A stretch of DNA of 64,000 bases from Microbulbifer mangrovi (GCF_002009015.1 NZ_LZDE01000346.1:46445-110444), one strand, 5' to 3'; positions 45,284-54,431 are shown, counted from the stretch's first letter. Notes: a model not told the origin generated them from the letters alone. A program made the numbers and translations.

Positions 45284-45979
45284 ATGGATTGGCGCGTGAT
45301 AAAAATAAAAGGATTGCGCAGGGAGTATGGTGACGGCGATGCCCGGGTAGTGGCATTGCGCGATGTCTCCCTGCATATTGAAAAGAACGAATTTGTCGCT
45401 GTAATGGGCTCATCCGGGTCCGGCAAGTCGACACTGATGAATATCCTCGGCTGTCTGGATCAGCAGACAGCCGGCCACTACTGGCTCGATGATCGCGAAG
45501 TGTCGAGCTTCGACGACGCATCCCTCTCCGCCATCCGCAATCGCCATATCGGCTTTATTTTTCAGACTTTCCATCTTTTGCCGCGTCTTACCGCGCAGCA
45601 GAATGTGATGCTGCCCCTGCGTTTTGCCGACACCGACTTGTCAGCGGATGCCGGTGAGCGCGCCGTAGAAATGCTTGCGCGGGTGGGTTTGGGGCATCGT
45701 ATTGATCATCGACCATTCGAGATGTCTGGCGGCCAGCGGCAGCGGGTTGCCATTGCACGGGCGCTGATTAATCGGCCAAAAGTCATTTTTGCCGATGAGC
45801 CCACGGGTAACCTCGATAGTAAGACCTCTGAAGAAATTCTCGAATTGCTGTGCGCGCTACATGACGAAGGGCAGACCATCGTCATGGTGACCCATGAGCA
45901 GGAAGTGGCAAGCCGTGCCCAGCGCATTATCCGCATGAGCGATGGCGAAGTGGTGGAGGATTCGAAATGTCCCGCCTAG
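45284..45979 (+). CDS. MacB/LolD-type ABC transporter ATPase
   Basis: 231 residues. Walker A is GSSGSGKST, the signature MSGGQRQRVAIARAL, Walker B VIFADEPTGNLDS, and the switch HEQEVASRAQR. The FQTFHLLPRLTAQQNVMLP segment is typical of the LolD/MacB (type VII mechanotransmission) group. It should energise the permease at 49168. The first Met (45284) lacks a strong ribosome site; a GTG at 45295 is possible. It is the first gene of a five-gene operon in which ATPase and permease are separated by three adaptor-like genes; the next gene overlaps its end by 13 bases. Confidence 0.9.
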   Translation: MDWRVIKIKGLRREYGDGDARVVALRDVSLHIEKNEFVAVMGSSGSGKSTLMNILGCLDQQTAGHYWLDDREVSSFDDASLSAIRNRHIGFIFQTFHLLPRLTAQQNVMLPLRFADTDLSADAGERAVEMLARVGLGHRIDHRPFEMSGGQRQRVAIARALINRPKVIFADEPTGNLDSKTSEEILELLCALHDEGQTIVMVTHEQEVASRAQRIIRMSDGEVVEDSKCPA

Positions 45980-46935
45980 TCGTCCTGCTACTGCTGCTCA
46001 TATCGTCCCCAGTCCTCTCTTCACAGGCGCCACTGTTGCTCAGTGGCGAGCTGCGCGCGGAAAAAAGCCAGTCGTTCTTTTCGCCGACTACCGACAGCTG
46101 GCGGGTCGAAGTGCAATGGCTGATGCCTGAGGGGCAGGTAGCGCAGCCGGAGGAAATCGTCGCGGTATTTGACGGTGCTGCGATTCAGGGGGAGATTGAT
46201 TCGCAAATCGCTGTCCTGGAGACCGCGGAAGAAAAACTGGACAAGGACGACAGCAAGTTTGCCCAGGATGTGCTGGAGAAAACCTACGCACTCAAGCGCG
46301 CGGAGTTACTGCTGAAAAAGGCGGGCATCGACGCCGCGGTCCCCAAGCAATACCTGAGTGCCTACGAGTATGAATCCTATCAGGTAGCCGAAAAGCAGGC
46401 GGAGTCCGCCGTGCGCAAGGCGCGCAAAGAACTCGCCCAGGCTGAGCTGACCCGCGAAGTGGCGACAAAAAAGCAGCGGGCCAAAATCGCCAGCACCCAA
46501 GCAATCCTGGCGTACAAGCGTGCACAGCTGGAGTCCATGTCCGTGCGTGCCGAGCGGTCCGGTCCGGTGCTCTATGGCAAGCATCCCTGGACCGGCGAGC
46601 GGGTATTTGTGGGAATGACTGCGCAACCGGGTTGGCTGATTGCCGAGATTCCCTCTCTCAGTAATTTGTATGTCGAGGCCTGGCTGCACGAGGTGGACGC
46701 AGAGCGGGTGCGCAGTGGCCAGGATGCGGCGCTGGTTTTTGATGCCTATCTTGAGCGTCGGATTCCTGTGCACCTTGCCGACATCGGAACCCAGCCACAA
46801 AAGCGACAGGAGCTTGGACCGGGACTTTACTACCGCCTTGTATTCAAGTTTATCGAGCAGCCCGAGCTGGAATTGTTGCCGGGTATGGGGGCGCGTATCG
46901 AGTTCCCGCAGCGTCTTGAGGAGGACGGCCAGTGA
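45967..46935 (+). CDS. Periplasmic adaptor-like (HlyD/MacA superfamily) protein 1
   Basis: 322 residues with a cleavable signal peptide (LVVLLLLLISSPVLS). Next come a short beta segment, a long coiled-coil hairpin of about 100 residues (AVLETAEEKLDKDDSK... to ...AKIASTQAILAYKRAQLESM), a lipoyl-like/beta-barrel part (SGPVLYGKHPWTGERVFVGMTAQPGWLIAEIPSLSNLYVEAWLHEVDAERV), and a membrane-proximal end. This is the layout of membrane-fusion proteins, which bridge an inner-membrane pump and an outer-membrane channel. GGAGGA precedes the ATG. The stop overlaps the GTG start of the next adaptor gene. Confidence 0.8.
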   Translation: MSRLVVLLLLLISSPVLSSQAPLLLSGELRAEKSQSFFSPTTDSWRVEVQWLMPEGQVAQPEEIVAVFDGAAIQGEIDSQIAVLETAEEKLDKDDSKFAQDVLEKTYALKRAELLLKKAGIDAAVPKQYLSAYEYESYQVAEKQAESAVRKARKELAQAELTREVATKKQRAKIASTQAILAYKRAQLESMSVRAERSGPVLYGKHPWTGERVFVGMTAQPGWLIAEIPSLSNLYVEAWLHEVDAERVRSGQDAALVFDAYLERRIPVHLADIGTQPQKRQELGPGLYYRLVFKFIEQPELELLPGMGARIEFPQRLEEDGQ

Positions 46936-47951
46936 AATGGCGTATCGCTGTATTGGCATTGTTGCTCGCGGGTTGTAGCGATGGTGGGCAGGACGAAGCA
47001 GCAAGCACCGTTGGGCGCATATCCATTCCGCCGATCCCGGGAGAGCTGGAATCCGCGCGTGCGGTCATGGTCGCGCCGCCCGCGATCAAGCGGATGTGGC
47101 AATACAACATCAAGCGCATGGTGCCCGAGAACAGCCACGTGGAAGAAGGGGCCGTGGTTGTGGAATTCGATGATAAGCCAGTGCGCGAACGGATGATCGA
47201 AAGGCGCTCTGAATTGAAGCGGCAGCGCAGCGAGCTCAACAATACCCAGTTGAAAGAAAAGCAGACCGCGAAGGACGACATCCTTGCCATCGAGGAAAAG
47301 CGGGCCGAATTTGAAAAGGCCGAGCGCCGGGCCAACATTCTCGACCAGTCCATGTCGCGAATAGAGCGGGAAAAAGCCGCGATCGATTTTGAGATCGCGC
47401 GCAATGACCTGACTCTGGCGCGCGAGCTTGCTGAGATGCACAAGCGCACCGGTGCGTTGCGTATTTCCATGGCCAAGCACAAGGTGGCGCGTTACGAGGG
47501 CGAGGTGGCCGCACTCAAAGCCGAGATGGAAAAGCTCAAGGTCAAAGCGTCAATTGGCGGTCTGGTGCAGTATGTCGCCAACTGGAAAGGGGAAAAGCCC
47601 TCTGCCGGCGAGTCGGTGCGGTTTGGTCAGCCCGTCATGCAGATTTCCGATCTGAGCCAGATGCGGGTACGCGCACAGGCGGATGAAGTGGACAAGGCCC
47701 ATCTCAGTGTCGGCGCCGGTGTAGAGGTGGCGATCGACGGCGCAGAGGCAATAACCCTGCGCGGCCAGATCATTGAGCTGGGACGAGTGGTGCGGGATCG
47801 GGCCAAGGGGGATCGCCGCCGGGTGCTGGATCTGCTGGTAGGGCTCGAAGAGGGCGGCAGTGCGTCGCTCAAGCCGGGCATGACCGCTTCACTATCTCTC
47901 GGTAAGTCCGCCGATAAAAAGCGGGCTTCTTCTGTGGCGGAGGCACTCTGA
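46932..47951 (+). CDS. Periplasmic adaptor-like lipoprotein 2
   Basis: 339 residues with a lipoprotein signal (VLALLLAGCSDGG; Cys at residue 16). The GTG start overlaps the previous stop (GTGA) behind GAGGAGG. Its body repeats the adaptor architecture: beta strand plus PENSHVEEGAVVVEFDD lipoyl half, a long coiled-coil hairpin (MIERRSELKRQRSELNN... to ...VAALKAEMEKLKV), second lipoyl half SIGGLVQYVANWKGEKPSAGESVRFGQPVMQISDLSQM, and a beta-barrel end. It is paralogous in design to both flanking genes, especially the next one, which shares the YxANWxGEKP segment. Confidence 0.85.
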   Translation: MKWRIAVLALLLAGCSDGGQDEAASTVGRISIPPIPGELESARAVMVAPPAIKRMWQYNIKRMVPENSHVEEGAVVVEFDDKPVRERMIERRSELKRQRSELNNTQLKEKQTAKDDILAIEEKRAEFEKAERRANILDQSMSRIEREKAAIDFEIARNDLTLARELAEMHKRTGALRISMAKHKVARYEGEVAALKAEMEKLKVKASIGGLVQYVANWKGEKPSAGESVRFGQPVMQISDLSQMRVRAQADEVDKAHLSVGAGVEVAIDGAEAITLRGQIIELGRVVRDRAKGDRRRVLDLLVGLEEGGSASLKPGMTASLSLGKSADKKRASSVAEAL

Positions 47952-47953
47952 GT

Positions 47954-49171
47954 ATGAAAACGCCGTTAGCGCCCGTTTTCCTGTGTCTGTCCGCGCTGCT
48001 TTACGCCTGCGGAGAGCAGCAGGCAGAGCCATTACTGTTTCAGGTTGAATACACCGAGCGTGCCGGTCTGGTACCCGCGCGGGGCGAGTTGGAAGCCGCG
48101 TCCGCGACTAGCATCCAGGCGCCTTCATCCGGACCGCCGAAATTCATTGCCTGGCTGGCTCCGGAGTATTCCCAGGTCAAAAAAGGGGACGTTATTGCGC
48201 GCTTCGACGGCGCGCAGATGCGGCGCCAGCAGAGCTACGTCGCCGGGGAGCTGATTCAGGCAGAGGAGGACTTGCGGGAAAAGCGCGGTCTTCTGGACAC
48301 CGAGCAGGTTGCCATTCTTGCGGATATTGATCAGGTATCGGTGGAAAAAGGCTTTGCCGAGCGGTTTTCGGTAGAAGATGACCGGCTCAAGTCGCGCCTG
48401 GAAATTTTGGAGGAGCAGCTGGATACCCAGTACCTGCAATCCAAACTGAATTATCTCGACTGGAAGGGCGAGCGATTTGCCACCAGTGCGGAGGGCGAGT
48501 TGGCGGTGCTTGCGGTGACGGAGCAAAAGCACAGTGCAGAGATCGAGCGCCTGGCCCAGGGGCTTTCGGAGCTGGAAGTCGTTGCTCCACACGATGGCAT
48601 ATTGACCTACGCGGCCAATTGGCGTGGGGAGAAGCCCCAGGTGGGTGGCCAGGTCTGGCCCGGGCACAAGGTTGCCGACCTGCCGGATACCCGTGTAATG
48701 CAGGCAAAGCTGCAGGTGTCGGAGCGGGAGGCTATCGGGCTTGCAGAGGGGCAGCTGATCAGTGTCTGGTTTGAAACAGATCCGACGCAGCGCTTTGCTG
48801 CCAGGGTGCAAAGCATCAGTGCGGCGCCTTCGACCATCGAGCGCGGCAACCCGCAGAAGTACTACCAGGTAATCGCCGGGTTTGAGCAGCAGTTTCCCCG
48901 GCAATTTAAACTCGACCGCGACGTGCGCGCGGAAATTCGGGTGGTCGATACCGGACGGCGACTGGAGGTGCCGGTGCAGTGCCTGTTCCGGGATGGCAGC
49001 AGTGCCTATGTCTATTTGTATCGGGACGGCCGTTTCCAGCGGCGCGACGTCACGACCGGGCAGGTTACCCCCACGCATATTGAAATCACCGAAGGTCTGC
49101 TGCCCGGTGATCGCATTTCCCTGTACGAGATTTCGTCCTCGCACCCGGTTTCGCAGGAGGTGGATGCATGA
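47954..49171 (+). CDS. Periplasmic adaptor-like lipoprotein 3
   Basis: 405 residues with a lipoprotein signal (VFLCLSALLYACGEQQ; Cys at residue 19). Core adaptor parts are the PPKFIAWLAPEYSQVKKGDVIARFD lipoyl half, a coiled-coil hairpin (about residues 92-205), EVVAPHDGILTYAANWRGEKPQVGGQVWPG, and a complete C-terminal beta-barrel and membrane-proximal domain (VPVQCLFRDGSSAYVYLYRDGRFQRRDVTTGQVTPTHIEITEGLLPGDRISLYE), which adaptors 1 and 2 lack or shorten. It is therefore the most MacA-like of the three. It starts two bases after adaptor 2 ends and overlaps the permease start (ATGA). Confidence 0.85.
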   Translation: MKTPLAPVFLCLSALLYACGEQQAEPLLFQVEYTERAGLVPARGELEAASATSIQAPSSGPPKFIAWLAPEYSQVKKGDVIARFDGAQMRRQQSYVAGELIQAEEDLREKRGLLDTEQVAILADIDQVSVEKGFAERFSVEDDRLKSRLEILEEQLDTQYLQSKLNYLDWKGERFATSAEGELAVLAVTEQKHSAEIERLAQGLSELEVVAPHDGILTYAANWRGEKPQVGGQVWPGHKVADLPDTRVMQAKLQVSEREAIGLAEGQLISVWFETDPTQRFAARVQSISAAPSTIERGNPQKYYQVIAGFEQQFPRQFKLDRDVRAEIRVVDTGRRLEVPVQCLFRDGSSAYVYLYRDGRFQRRDVTTGQVTPTHIEITEGLLPGDRISLYEISSSHPVSQEVDA

Positions 49172-50406
49172 AAGTGCAACTGGCGAGTTTTCGCGAGGCG
49201 CTGGCGGAGCTGTCCCAGCACAAGCTGCGCACCTTGCTGACCCTGCTGGGAATGATCTTTGGCGTCGGCGCGGTGATTGCCATGCTCAATATCGGCAAGG
49301 GTGCCGAGCGCGAGGCCTTGCGCATGATCGAGACCATGGGGCTCAATAACCTGATTGTGCAGGGTCCGGAGTTGGAAAAAGAGGAGCTGTTCGAGCAGCG
49401 CAAACAGTCCGCCGGCCTCAGCCTGCGCGACGGTGAGGCGGTGCTGGCAACGCTCGAGTTTGTCGAGGCATTTGCTGCGCAGAAGTCACTGGAAACCTAC
49501 AGCCTGTACAGTCGTTTTGGCAAAAGTGAGGCTGCGGCCACGGGTGTGAGTCCCGCATATTTCCGTATGTCCCCGTTTGAGCTCTCGGCCGGTCGCCTGA
49601 TCGATAGCGAGGACGAGCAGTATTTTGCTCAGGTGGCGGTGTTGGGGGAGTCGGTGGCACGCCAGTTGTTTCCCGGTGGTTCCGCGCTGGGCGAGCGGAT
49701 CAAGATCAATCAGTTGTGGTTTACCGTAGTCGGTGTGCTGGATTCGCCCTTTGTCGCGGGCTCGGAGTTTGAGGGCGTGCGCCTCGGTGCGGAGCAGGAC
49801 CGGGTATTTATACCGCTGTCCGCGGCCATGCAGCGCTACCCCAGTGAGCCGCTCGCCGCGGAAGTGACCGAATTGAAATTCAAGCTGGTCGATGGCACCG
49901 ATGCCGGCGAAGCGGCGCGGGCCATTACCCATCTGCTCAATCGTCGCCACAACAGCGTCAAGGATTTCACCATGGTGGTGCCGGCGGCGTTGATGGCGCA
50001 GAAGATGGAGACCCAGGCCATTTTCAATATCGTGATGTCCTGTGTTGCGGGGATCTCCCTGCTGGTTGGCGGCATCGGCATCATGAACATCATGCTCGCC
50101 ACAGTGCTGGAGCGCACCAGTGAAATCGGGCTGCTGCGCGCGATTGGCGCCACCCGGCGGGATATCCGCAGTCAGTACCTGATCGAAAGCTTCACCATCG
50201 CCATTTTGGGCGGGCTGCTGGGTATTCTGTTCGGGGTGTTGCTGTCGGAAGTGATCGCCCTGTACGCGGGCTGGGCTGTGTCCTGGTCCGTGAGCGGGAT
50301 ACTGCTGTCGTTCAGTGTATGCGCGGCTATCGGTCTGCTGTTCGGAGTTTATCCGGCGATCAAGGCTTCGCGCCTCAATCCCATCGACGCATTGCAGAGC
50401 GACTGA
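49168..50406 (+). CDS. MacB-type ABC transporter permease
   Basis: 412 residues. One N-terminal membrane helix (KLRTLLTLLGMIFGVGAVIAMLNIG) is followed by a large periplasmic MacB_PCD domain (GAEREALRMIETMGLNNLIVQGPELEKEELFE... ) and three C-terminal helices with the FtsX signature (ISLLVGGIGIMNIMLATVLERTSEIGLLRAIGATRRDIRSQYLIES). It lacks a fused ATPase domain; the ATPase is the separate 45284 gene. MacB pumps move peptides, lipopeptides, siderophores or toxins from the periplasm through a TolC-type channel. No outer-membrane channel gene is present here. Confidence 0.9.
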   Translation: MKVQLASFREALAELSQHKLRTLLTLLGMIFGVGAVIAMLNIGKGAEREALRMIETMGLNNLIVQGPELEKEELFEQRKQSAGLSLRDGEAVLATLEFVEAFAAQKSLETYSLYSRFGKSEAAATGVSPAYFRMSPFELSAGRLIDSEDEQYFAQVAVLGESVARQLFPGGSALGERIKINQLWFTVVGVLDSPFVAGSEFEGVRLGAEQDRVFIPLSAAMQRYPSEPLAAEVTELKFKLVDGTDAGEAARAITHLLNRRHNSVKDFTMVVPAALMAQKMETQAIFNIVMSCVAGISLLVGGIGIMNIMLATVLERTSEIGLLRAIGATRRDIRSQYLIESFTIAILGGLLGILFGVLLSEVIALYAGWAVSWSVSGILLSFSVCAAIGLLFGVYPAIKASRLNPIDALQSD

Positions 50407-50430
50407 CGCCTGGCCCGGCAGTGCGGGCTT

Positions 50431-51141
50431 TCAGGGCATATCGTCAAACAGCAGCTTGATACCGGCGCTCCAGGAGCGCCGCAGGCGATTGAAGTATTCA
50501 TCCTCCTCCTCGATCCGCTCCATGCTAATTTCCAGCGCGTCATTGCGGTATACCGCAATATCCAGCGGCATGCCCACCGACAAATTCGAGTGCATGGTGG
50601 AGTCGAAGGAGATCAGCGCGCATTTCACCGCCTGATTCAGGCCGGTATCGTGATGGATGATCCGGTCCAGGATCGGCTTGCCGTACTTGCTCTCGCCAAT
50701 TTGCAGGTAGGGAGTGTCTTCGGTGGCCTCGATGAAATTCCCCTCGGGGTAGATATGGAAAAGGCGCGGTTCCTCGCCGCGTATCTGCCCGCCGAACAGG
50801 ATATGACAACCAAAATCCACGCCCGCATTCTGCTGCCCCTGGGCGTTGTGGGAAATAATCGATTTCACCTGCTCCCCAATCAGCTCCGCCGCGCGAAACA
50901 GGCTGCTGACGGTAAACAGGCTCGGCTCTTCTTTCTCGGCAATCTGGATTTGCAGGCGGCTGATCAGGTTCTGGGATGTAGCAAGGTTGCCGGAGGTGAG
51001 CAGGGTAAAGCAGCGTTCCCCCGACTGCTGGAAAAGGTGCATTTTGCGAAAGCTTGCAACCTGGTCGACACCGGCATTGGTGCGGGTATCAGAGGCGAAC
51101 ACCAGCCCCTCGTTTAATCGCATGGCTATACAGTACGTCAT
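50431..51141 (-). CDS. Anbu: bacterial proteasome homologue (Ntn hydrolase)
   Basis: 236 residues from the ATG at 51141; in-frame sequence further upstream is not coding. MTYCIAMRLNEGLVFASDTRTNAGVD has the N-terminal Thr (after Met removal), the Asp of SDTRTNAG and the Lys of FRKMHLF, matching the Thr1, Asp17 and Lys33 triad of proteasome beta subunits. The LLTSGNLATSQ strand is also typical. Anbu rings are open helical or dodecameric assemblies with weak or unknown peptidase activity. It is the last gene of its characteristic cluster (ATP-grasp, alpha-E, transglutaminase, Anbu). Confidence 0.9.
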   Translation of the reverse strand: MTYCIAMRLNEGLVFASDTRTNAGVDQVASFRKMHLFQQSGERCFTLLTSGNLATSQNLISRLQIQIAEKEEPSLFTVSSLFRAAELIGEQVKSIISHNAQGQQNAGVDFGCHILFGGQIRGEEPRLFHIYPEGNFIEATEDTPYLQIGESKYGKPILDRIIHHDTGLNQAVKCALISFDSTMHSNLSVGMPLDIAVYRNDALEISMERIEEEDEYFNRLRRSWSAGIKLLFDDMP

Positions 51142-51208
51142 GGCATCCCTGTGCGCGTGTTGTGCGCAGGAAAGGTAGCACCGGCCGGGGCGGTTGTCAT
51201 GAATCCGT

Positions 51209-52072
51209 TCACTGTTGTGCCTGTTGCTGTTCTTGCAGCCTATCTTTTTGCTTGTCTCTGAGTCGCGCCGCACGACGATCCATCTGGTCGACCAGGGCAT
51301 AGGTGCGCATGCTTTCCGCGCCGCCCCCCCAGCGAACCCCGCGCACCGGTGATGCATCCAGATAGTCGATCCCGTGTGCCAGCTTCAGGTGGTGATTGGA
51401 GGAGGACAGGCCATTGCTCACATCAAAACTGTGCCAGGCGTTTTCGACCCAGGCCTCCGCCCAGGCGTGGCTGGCGATATGCTGGTCATCTCCGGCGTGG
51501 ACATAGCCGCTGACGTAGCGGGCGGGAATACCGAGCCAGCGACAGCAGGCAATAAAAATATGGCTGTGATCCTGGCACACGCCAAACCCCTGGGCGAAAG
51601 CATCGGCTGCGCTGCTCTGTACATGTGTCATACCGCTGCGGTAGGGGATGCGCTCGAGCAGCGCAGACATTAGTTCAATCAGCTGATGGCGGCCTGCTTG
51701 CGCATCTGCGTTTGTGGCGCGAAAGCCCCGCGCAAACTCACGCATGGCATCGCTGGTTTGGGTGAGCGGGGATGTGCGCAGGAATACTTCCGGGGGAATC
51801 CGGTTGTCGCTTTCCGGTTGTTCATCTTCGCTGATCTCCGCGCTGCCCTGGGCGCGAATGGTGATGCCCTGGTGTGGCTGGTCGACGGTGCATACGTGCA
51901 GCACATTGCCATAGGTGTCCAGGGTGCGGTGCACGCTGCCGGGGACATCCAGGTGCCACTGCAGGATTTGCTGGCCTGCGGAGGGCAGGGGCGTCAGTCG
52001 CAGATACTGGATGCTGTGAGTGACTTCGGTGTCGTAGGTGAAGTCGGTGACATGGTCGATGCTGAGTTTCAT
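51209..52072 (-). CDS. Transglutaminase-like protein of the Anbu cluster
   Basis: 287 residues from the ATG at 52072. An N-terminal beta domain (MKLSIDHVTDFTYDTEVTHSIQYLRLTPLPSAGQQ) precedes a transglutaminase-like core with catalytic Cys in FGVCQDHSHIFIACCRWLGIPARYVSGYV, His in SHAWAEAWV and Asp in WHSFDVSNG. Such proteins can be amidases, proteases or cross-linkers; no substrate is known. The ATG overlaps the stop of the alpha-E gene by four bases. The C-terminus ends in a basic Gln-rich tail. Confidence 0.9.
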   Translation of the reverse strand: MKLSIDHVTDFTYDTEVTHSIQYLRLTPLPSAGQQILQWHLDVPGSVHRTLDTYGNVLHVCTVDQPHQGITIRAQGSAEISEDEQPESDNRIPPEVFLRTSPLTQTSDAMREFARGFRATNADAQAGRHQLIELMSALLERIPYRSGMTHVQSSAADAFAQGFGVCQDHSHIFIACCRWLGIPARYVSGYVHAGDDQHIASHAWAEAWVENAWHSFDVSNGLSSSNHHLKLAHGIDYLDASPVRGVRWGGGAESMRTYALVDQMDRRAARLRDKQKDRLQEQQQAQQ

Positions 52073-53004
52073 GCGCCCTCCCAGTAGCTGCGATGAATTT
52101 CTTCGCCGATGGTGTGAATACGCCTCAGCAGGTCGTTCAGGTATTCGTGCAGGCCAAAGCGGGTGATGAAGTCGACCTCGCCGTACTCCAGTCGCGCGTG
52201 CAGTTCGGCGCACAGGCGTTTTGCCGCCTGGCCCTGGTCGCCCTCGATGGCAATCAGCTGGCTCATCAGCGCGCCGATGCAGTAGCGCAACGAGCGCGGC
52301 AATTCGGCAGAGAGGATCAGCAGCTCGGTCACATTACGGGTAGTGAGGCCGCCGGTGTATTTATCGTGATAGGCCTCATAAGCCCCCAGGCTCTGTAGCA
52401 GCGCATTCCACTGATAAAAATCGATCGCGTGGTTGCTGTTGTGTTGCGACTCCATTACCTCGAGCTTTACGCGCAGGATGCGCGCTGTATTGTCCGCCCG
52501 CTCGATAAAGGTACCCAGGCGCATAAAGTGGAAAACATTGTTGTGCAGCATGGTGCCGTACGCGGCGCCGCGGAATTCGTGGGAGCGCTGCTTGATCCAG
52601 TCGATCAGGCTTTTAACGCCCTCGTGGCTGATGCCGCGCTGGCGGCGGTGGCGCAGTTCCAGCCAGGTGGCATTGATGCTTTCCCATGCCTCTGATGAGA
52701 GTTTGTCGCGCACACTGTGCGCGTTGTCGCGGGCAGATCGGATGCAGCTGAAAATCGAGCCGTCGTTGGCTTCGTCGAACAGGAAGAAATCCAGCAGCGC
52801 CTCGGCATTTAATTGCGGATAGGTTTCCCGGAACTGGTCCAGGCGGCCGGTAATCGTCAGCGGTGCCAGCAGTTCCTGTTGGCCGCCCTTGGAATTCGGC
52901 ATCAGCGACATGTTGTGGCTGACGTCCAGCAGGCGGGTGAGGTTTTCCGCGCGCTCCAGGCTGCGGGCCATCCAGTAGATACTGTTTGCAGTGCGGCTCA
53001 GCAT
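52069..53004 (-). CDS. Alpha-E domain protein (DUF403)
   Basis: 311 residues, all helical. The opening MLSRTANSIYWMARSLERAENLTRLLDV is diagnostic for the alpha-E family, as are FIERADNTARILRVK and the tandem helices around LSAELPRSLRYCIGALMSQL. The family always occurs with circularly permuted ATP-grasp and transglutaminase proteins. A role in making or cross-linking a peptide has been proposed from context only. It overlaps the ATP-grasp gene by seven bases and the transglutaminase gene by four. Confidence 0.92.
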   Translation of the reverse strand: MLSRTANSIYWMARSLERAENLTRLLDVSHNMSLMPNSKGGQQELLAPLTITGRLDQFRETYPQLNAEALLDFFLFDEANDGSIFSCIRSARDNAHSVRDKLSSEAWESINATWLELRHRRQRGISHEGVKSLIDWIKQRSHEFRGAAYGTMLHNNVFHFMRLGTFIERADNTARILRVKLEVMESQHNSNHAIDFYQWNALLQSLGAYEAYHDKYTGGLTTRNVTELLILSAELPRSLRYCIGALMSQLIAIEGDQGQAAKRLCAELHARLEYGEVDFITRFGLHEYLNDLLRRIHTIGEEIHRSYWEGA

Positions 53005-54431
53005 GGGGCGCCCTCCAGTACCCAGGTGTCTTTGGTGCCGCCGCCCTGGGAAGAGTTGACCACCAGGGAGCCCTCGCGCAGGGCCACCCGGGTGAGCCCG
53101 CCGGGCACCAGTTTTATTTCGCTGCCGCTCAACACGAACGGCCTAAGGTCGATATGTCGCGGCGCTATGCCTTCGTTCACCATGGTCGGGCAGGTGGACA
53201 GGCACAGGGTCGGCTGCGCGATGTAATTGGCCGGGTTGTCGCGCAACAGCTGCCTGAAGGTATCCAGCTCCTCGGGGCCCGCCTTGGGGCCGATCAACAT
53301 GCCGTAGCCACCGGCGCCGTGCACCTCCTTTACCACCAGTTCTTCCAGGTGCTCCAGCACGTAGGCCAGGTCCTCTTCGCGCCGGCACACCCAGGTGGGC
53401 ACATTGTTGAGGATGGGTTCTTCGTCCAGATAAAAGCGGATCATGTCCGGCACATACGGGTAGATGGATTTGTCGTCCGCCACACCGGTGCCGAGGGCGT
53501 TGGCGAGAATGACATTGCCATCGCGGTAGGCGGAAAGTAGGCCCGGCACACCCAGCATCGAGTCGGGATTGAAGGCGAGCGGATCGAGGAAGGCATCGTC
53601 GATACGGCGGTAAATCACATGCACCTGGCGCGGGCCGGTGGTGGTGCGCATAAACACGCAGCCGTTGCGAACGAAGAGATCGGCGCCTTCCACCAGGGGA
53701 ACGCCCATCTGCTGCGCGAGGAACGCGTGTTCGAAGAAGGCGCTGTTGTAGCGCCCGGGTGTCAGTACCACCACACAGGGGCTGTCTGCATCACTGGCGC
53801 TTTGCAGGGTTTCCAGAAGCAGGTTGGGATAGTGCTCCACCGGTGCCACGCCCTGCGCCAGAAACAGTTCCGGGAACAGGCGCATCATCATCTTGCGATT
53901 TTCCAGCATGTAGGAAACGCCGGATGGGGTGCGCAGGTTGTCTTCCAGTACGAAATACTCGCCATCGCTGTCACGAATCAGGTCGACGCCGGTTATCGGG
54001 ATGTAGTTGTGCCCGGGCAGGTCGACGCCGAGCATCGCCACCTGGAACTGCTGGTTGGTCAGGACCTGGTCGGCGGGAATAATGCCCGCGCGGAGAATTT
54101 CCTGATCGTGGTAAATGTCGTGCAGGAACCGGTTGAGGGCGGTCACCCGTTGCCGCAGGCCCCGTTCAAGGTGGGTCCACTCGGAAGCGGGAATAATGCG
54201 GGGAATGAGGTCGAACGGAATCAGGCGTTCTGTGCCTTCTTCCTCCCCGTAGACATTGAAGGTAATCCCGAATCTCCGGAACAGGGTATCCGCCTCGCGG
54301 CGTTTCTGTTCCAGGGTGGCGTCCGGCGTATTTTCAAGCCACTGCAGGTAGGCTCGGTAGTGCTCGTGAACGCCCTCGTTACACAGCATCTCATCGTAGA
54401 GGTGGGGTGCAGGTTTTTCGATCGCAGTCAT
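52998..54431 (-). CDS. Circularly permuted type 2 ATP-grasp protein
   Basis: 477 residues. YDEMLCNEGVHEHYRAYLQWLE opens the family, followed by FNVYGEEEGTERLIPFDLIPRII, GVDLIRDSDGEYFVLEDNLRTPSGVSYMLENRKMMMRLFPELF, and LVVKEVHGAGGYGMLIGPKA, which is the ATP-binding loop. ATP-grasp enzymes form amide or thioester bonds from carboxylates; this clade is predicted to make a peptide together with its alpha-E partner. It is the first gene of the Anbu operon, with a candidate promoter about 20-50 bases upstream. Confidence 0.92.
   Translation of the reverse strand: MTAIEKPAPHLYDEMLCNEGVHEHYRAYLQWLENTPDATLEQKRREADTLFRRFGITFNVYGEEEGTERLIPFDLIPRIIPASEWTHLERGLRQRVTALNRFLHDIYHDQEILRAGIIPADQVLTNQQFQVAMLGVDLPGHNYIPITGVDLIRDSDGEYFVLEDNLRTPSGVSYMLENRKMMMRLFPELFLAQGVAPVEHYPNLLLETLQSASDADSPCVVVLTPGRYNSAFFEHAFLAQQMGVPLVEGADLFVRNGCVFMRTTTGPRQVHVIYRRIDDAFLDPLAFNPDSMLGVPGLLSAYRDGNVILANALGTGVADDKSIYPYVPDMIRFYLDEEPILNNVPTWVCRREEDLAYVLEHLEELVVKEVHGAGGYGMLIGPKAGPEELDTFRQLLRDNPANYIAQPTLCLSTCPTMVNEGIAPRHIDLRPFVLSGSEIKLVPGGLTRVALREGSLVVNSSQGGGTKDTWVLEGAPC

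Noticed and set aside
42998..45376. 792-codon minus-strand frame opposite uvrB
   Set aside because: Same shadow effect; it covers uvrB from end to end and has no ribosome site or recognisable domain.
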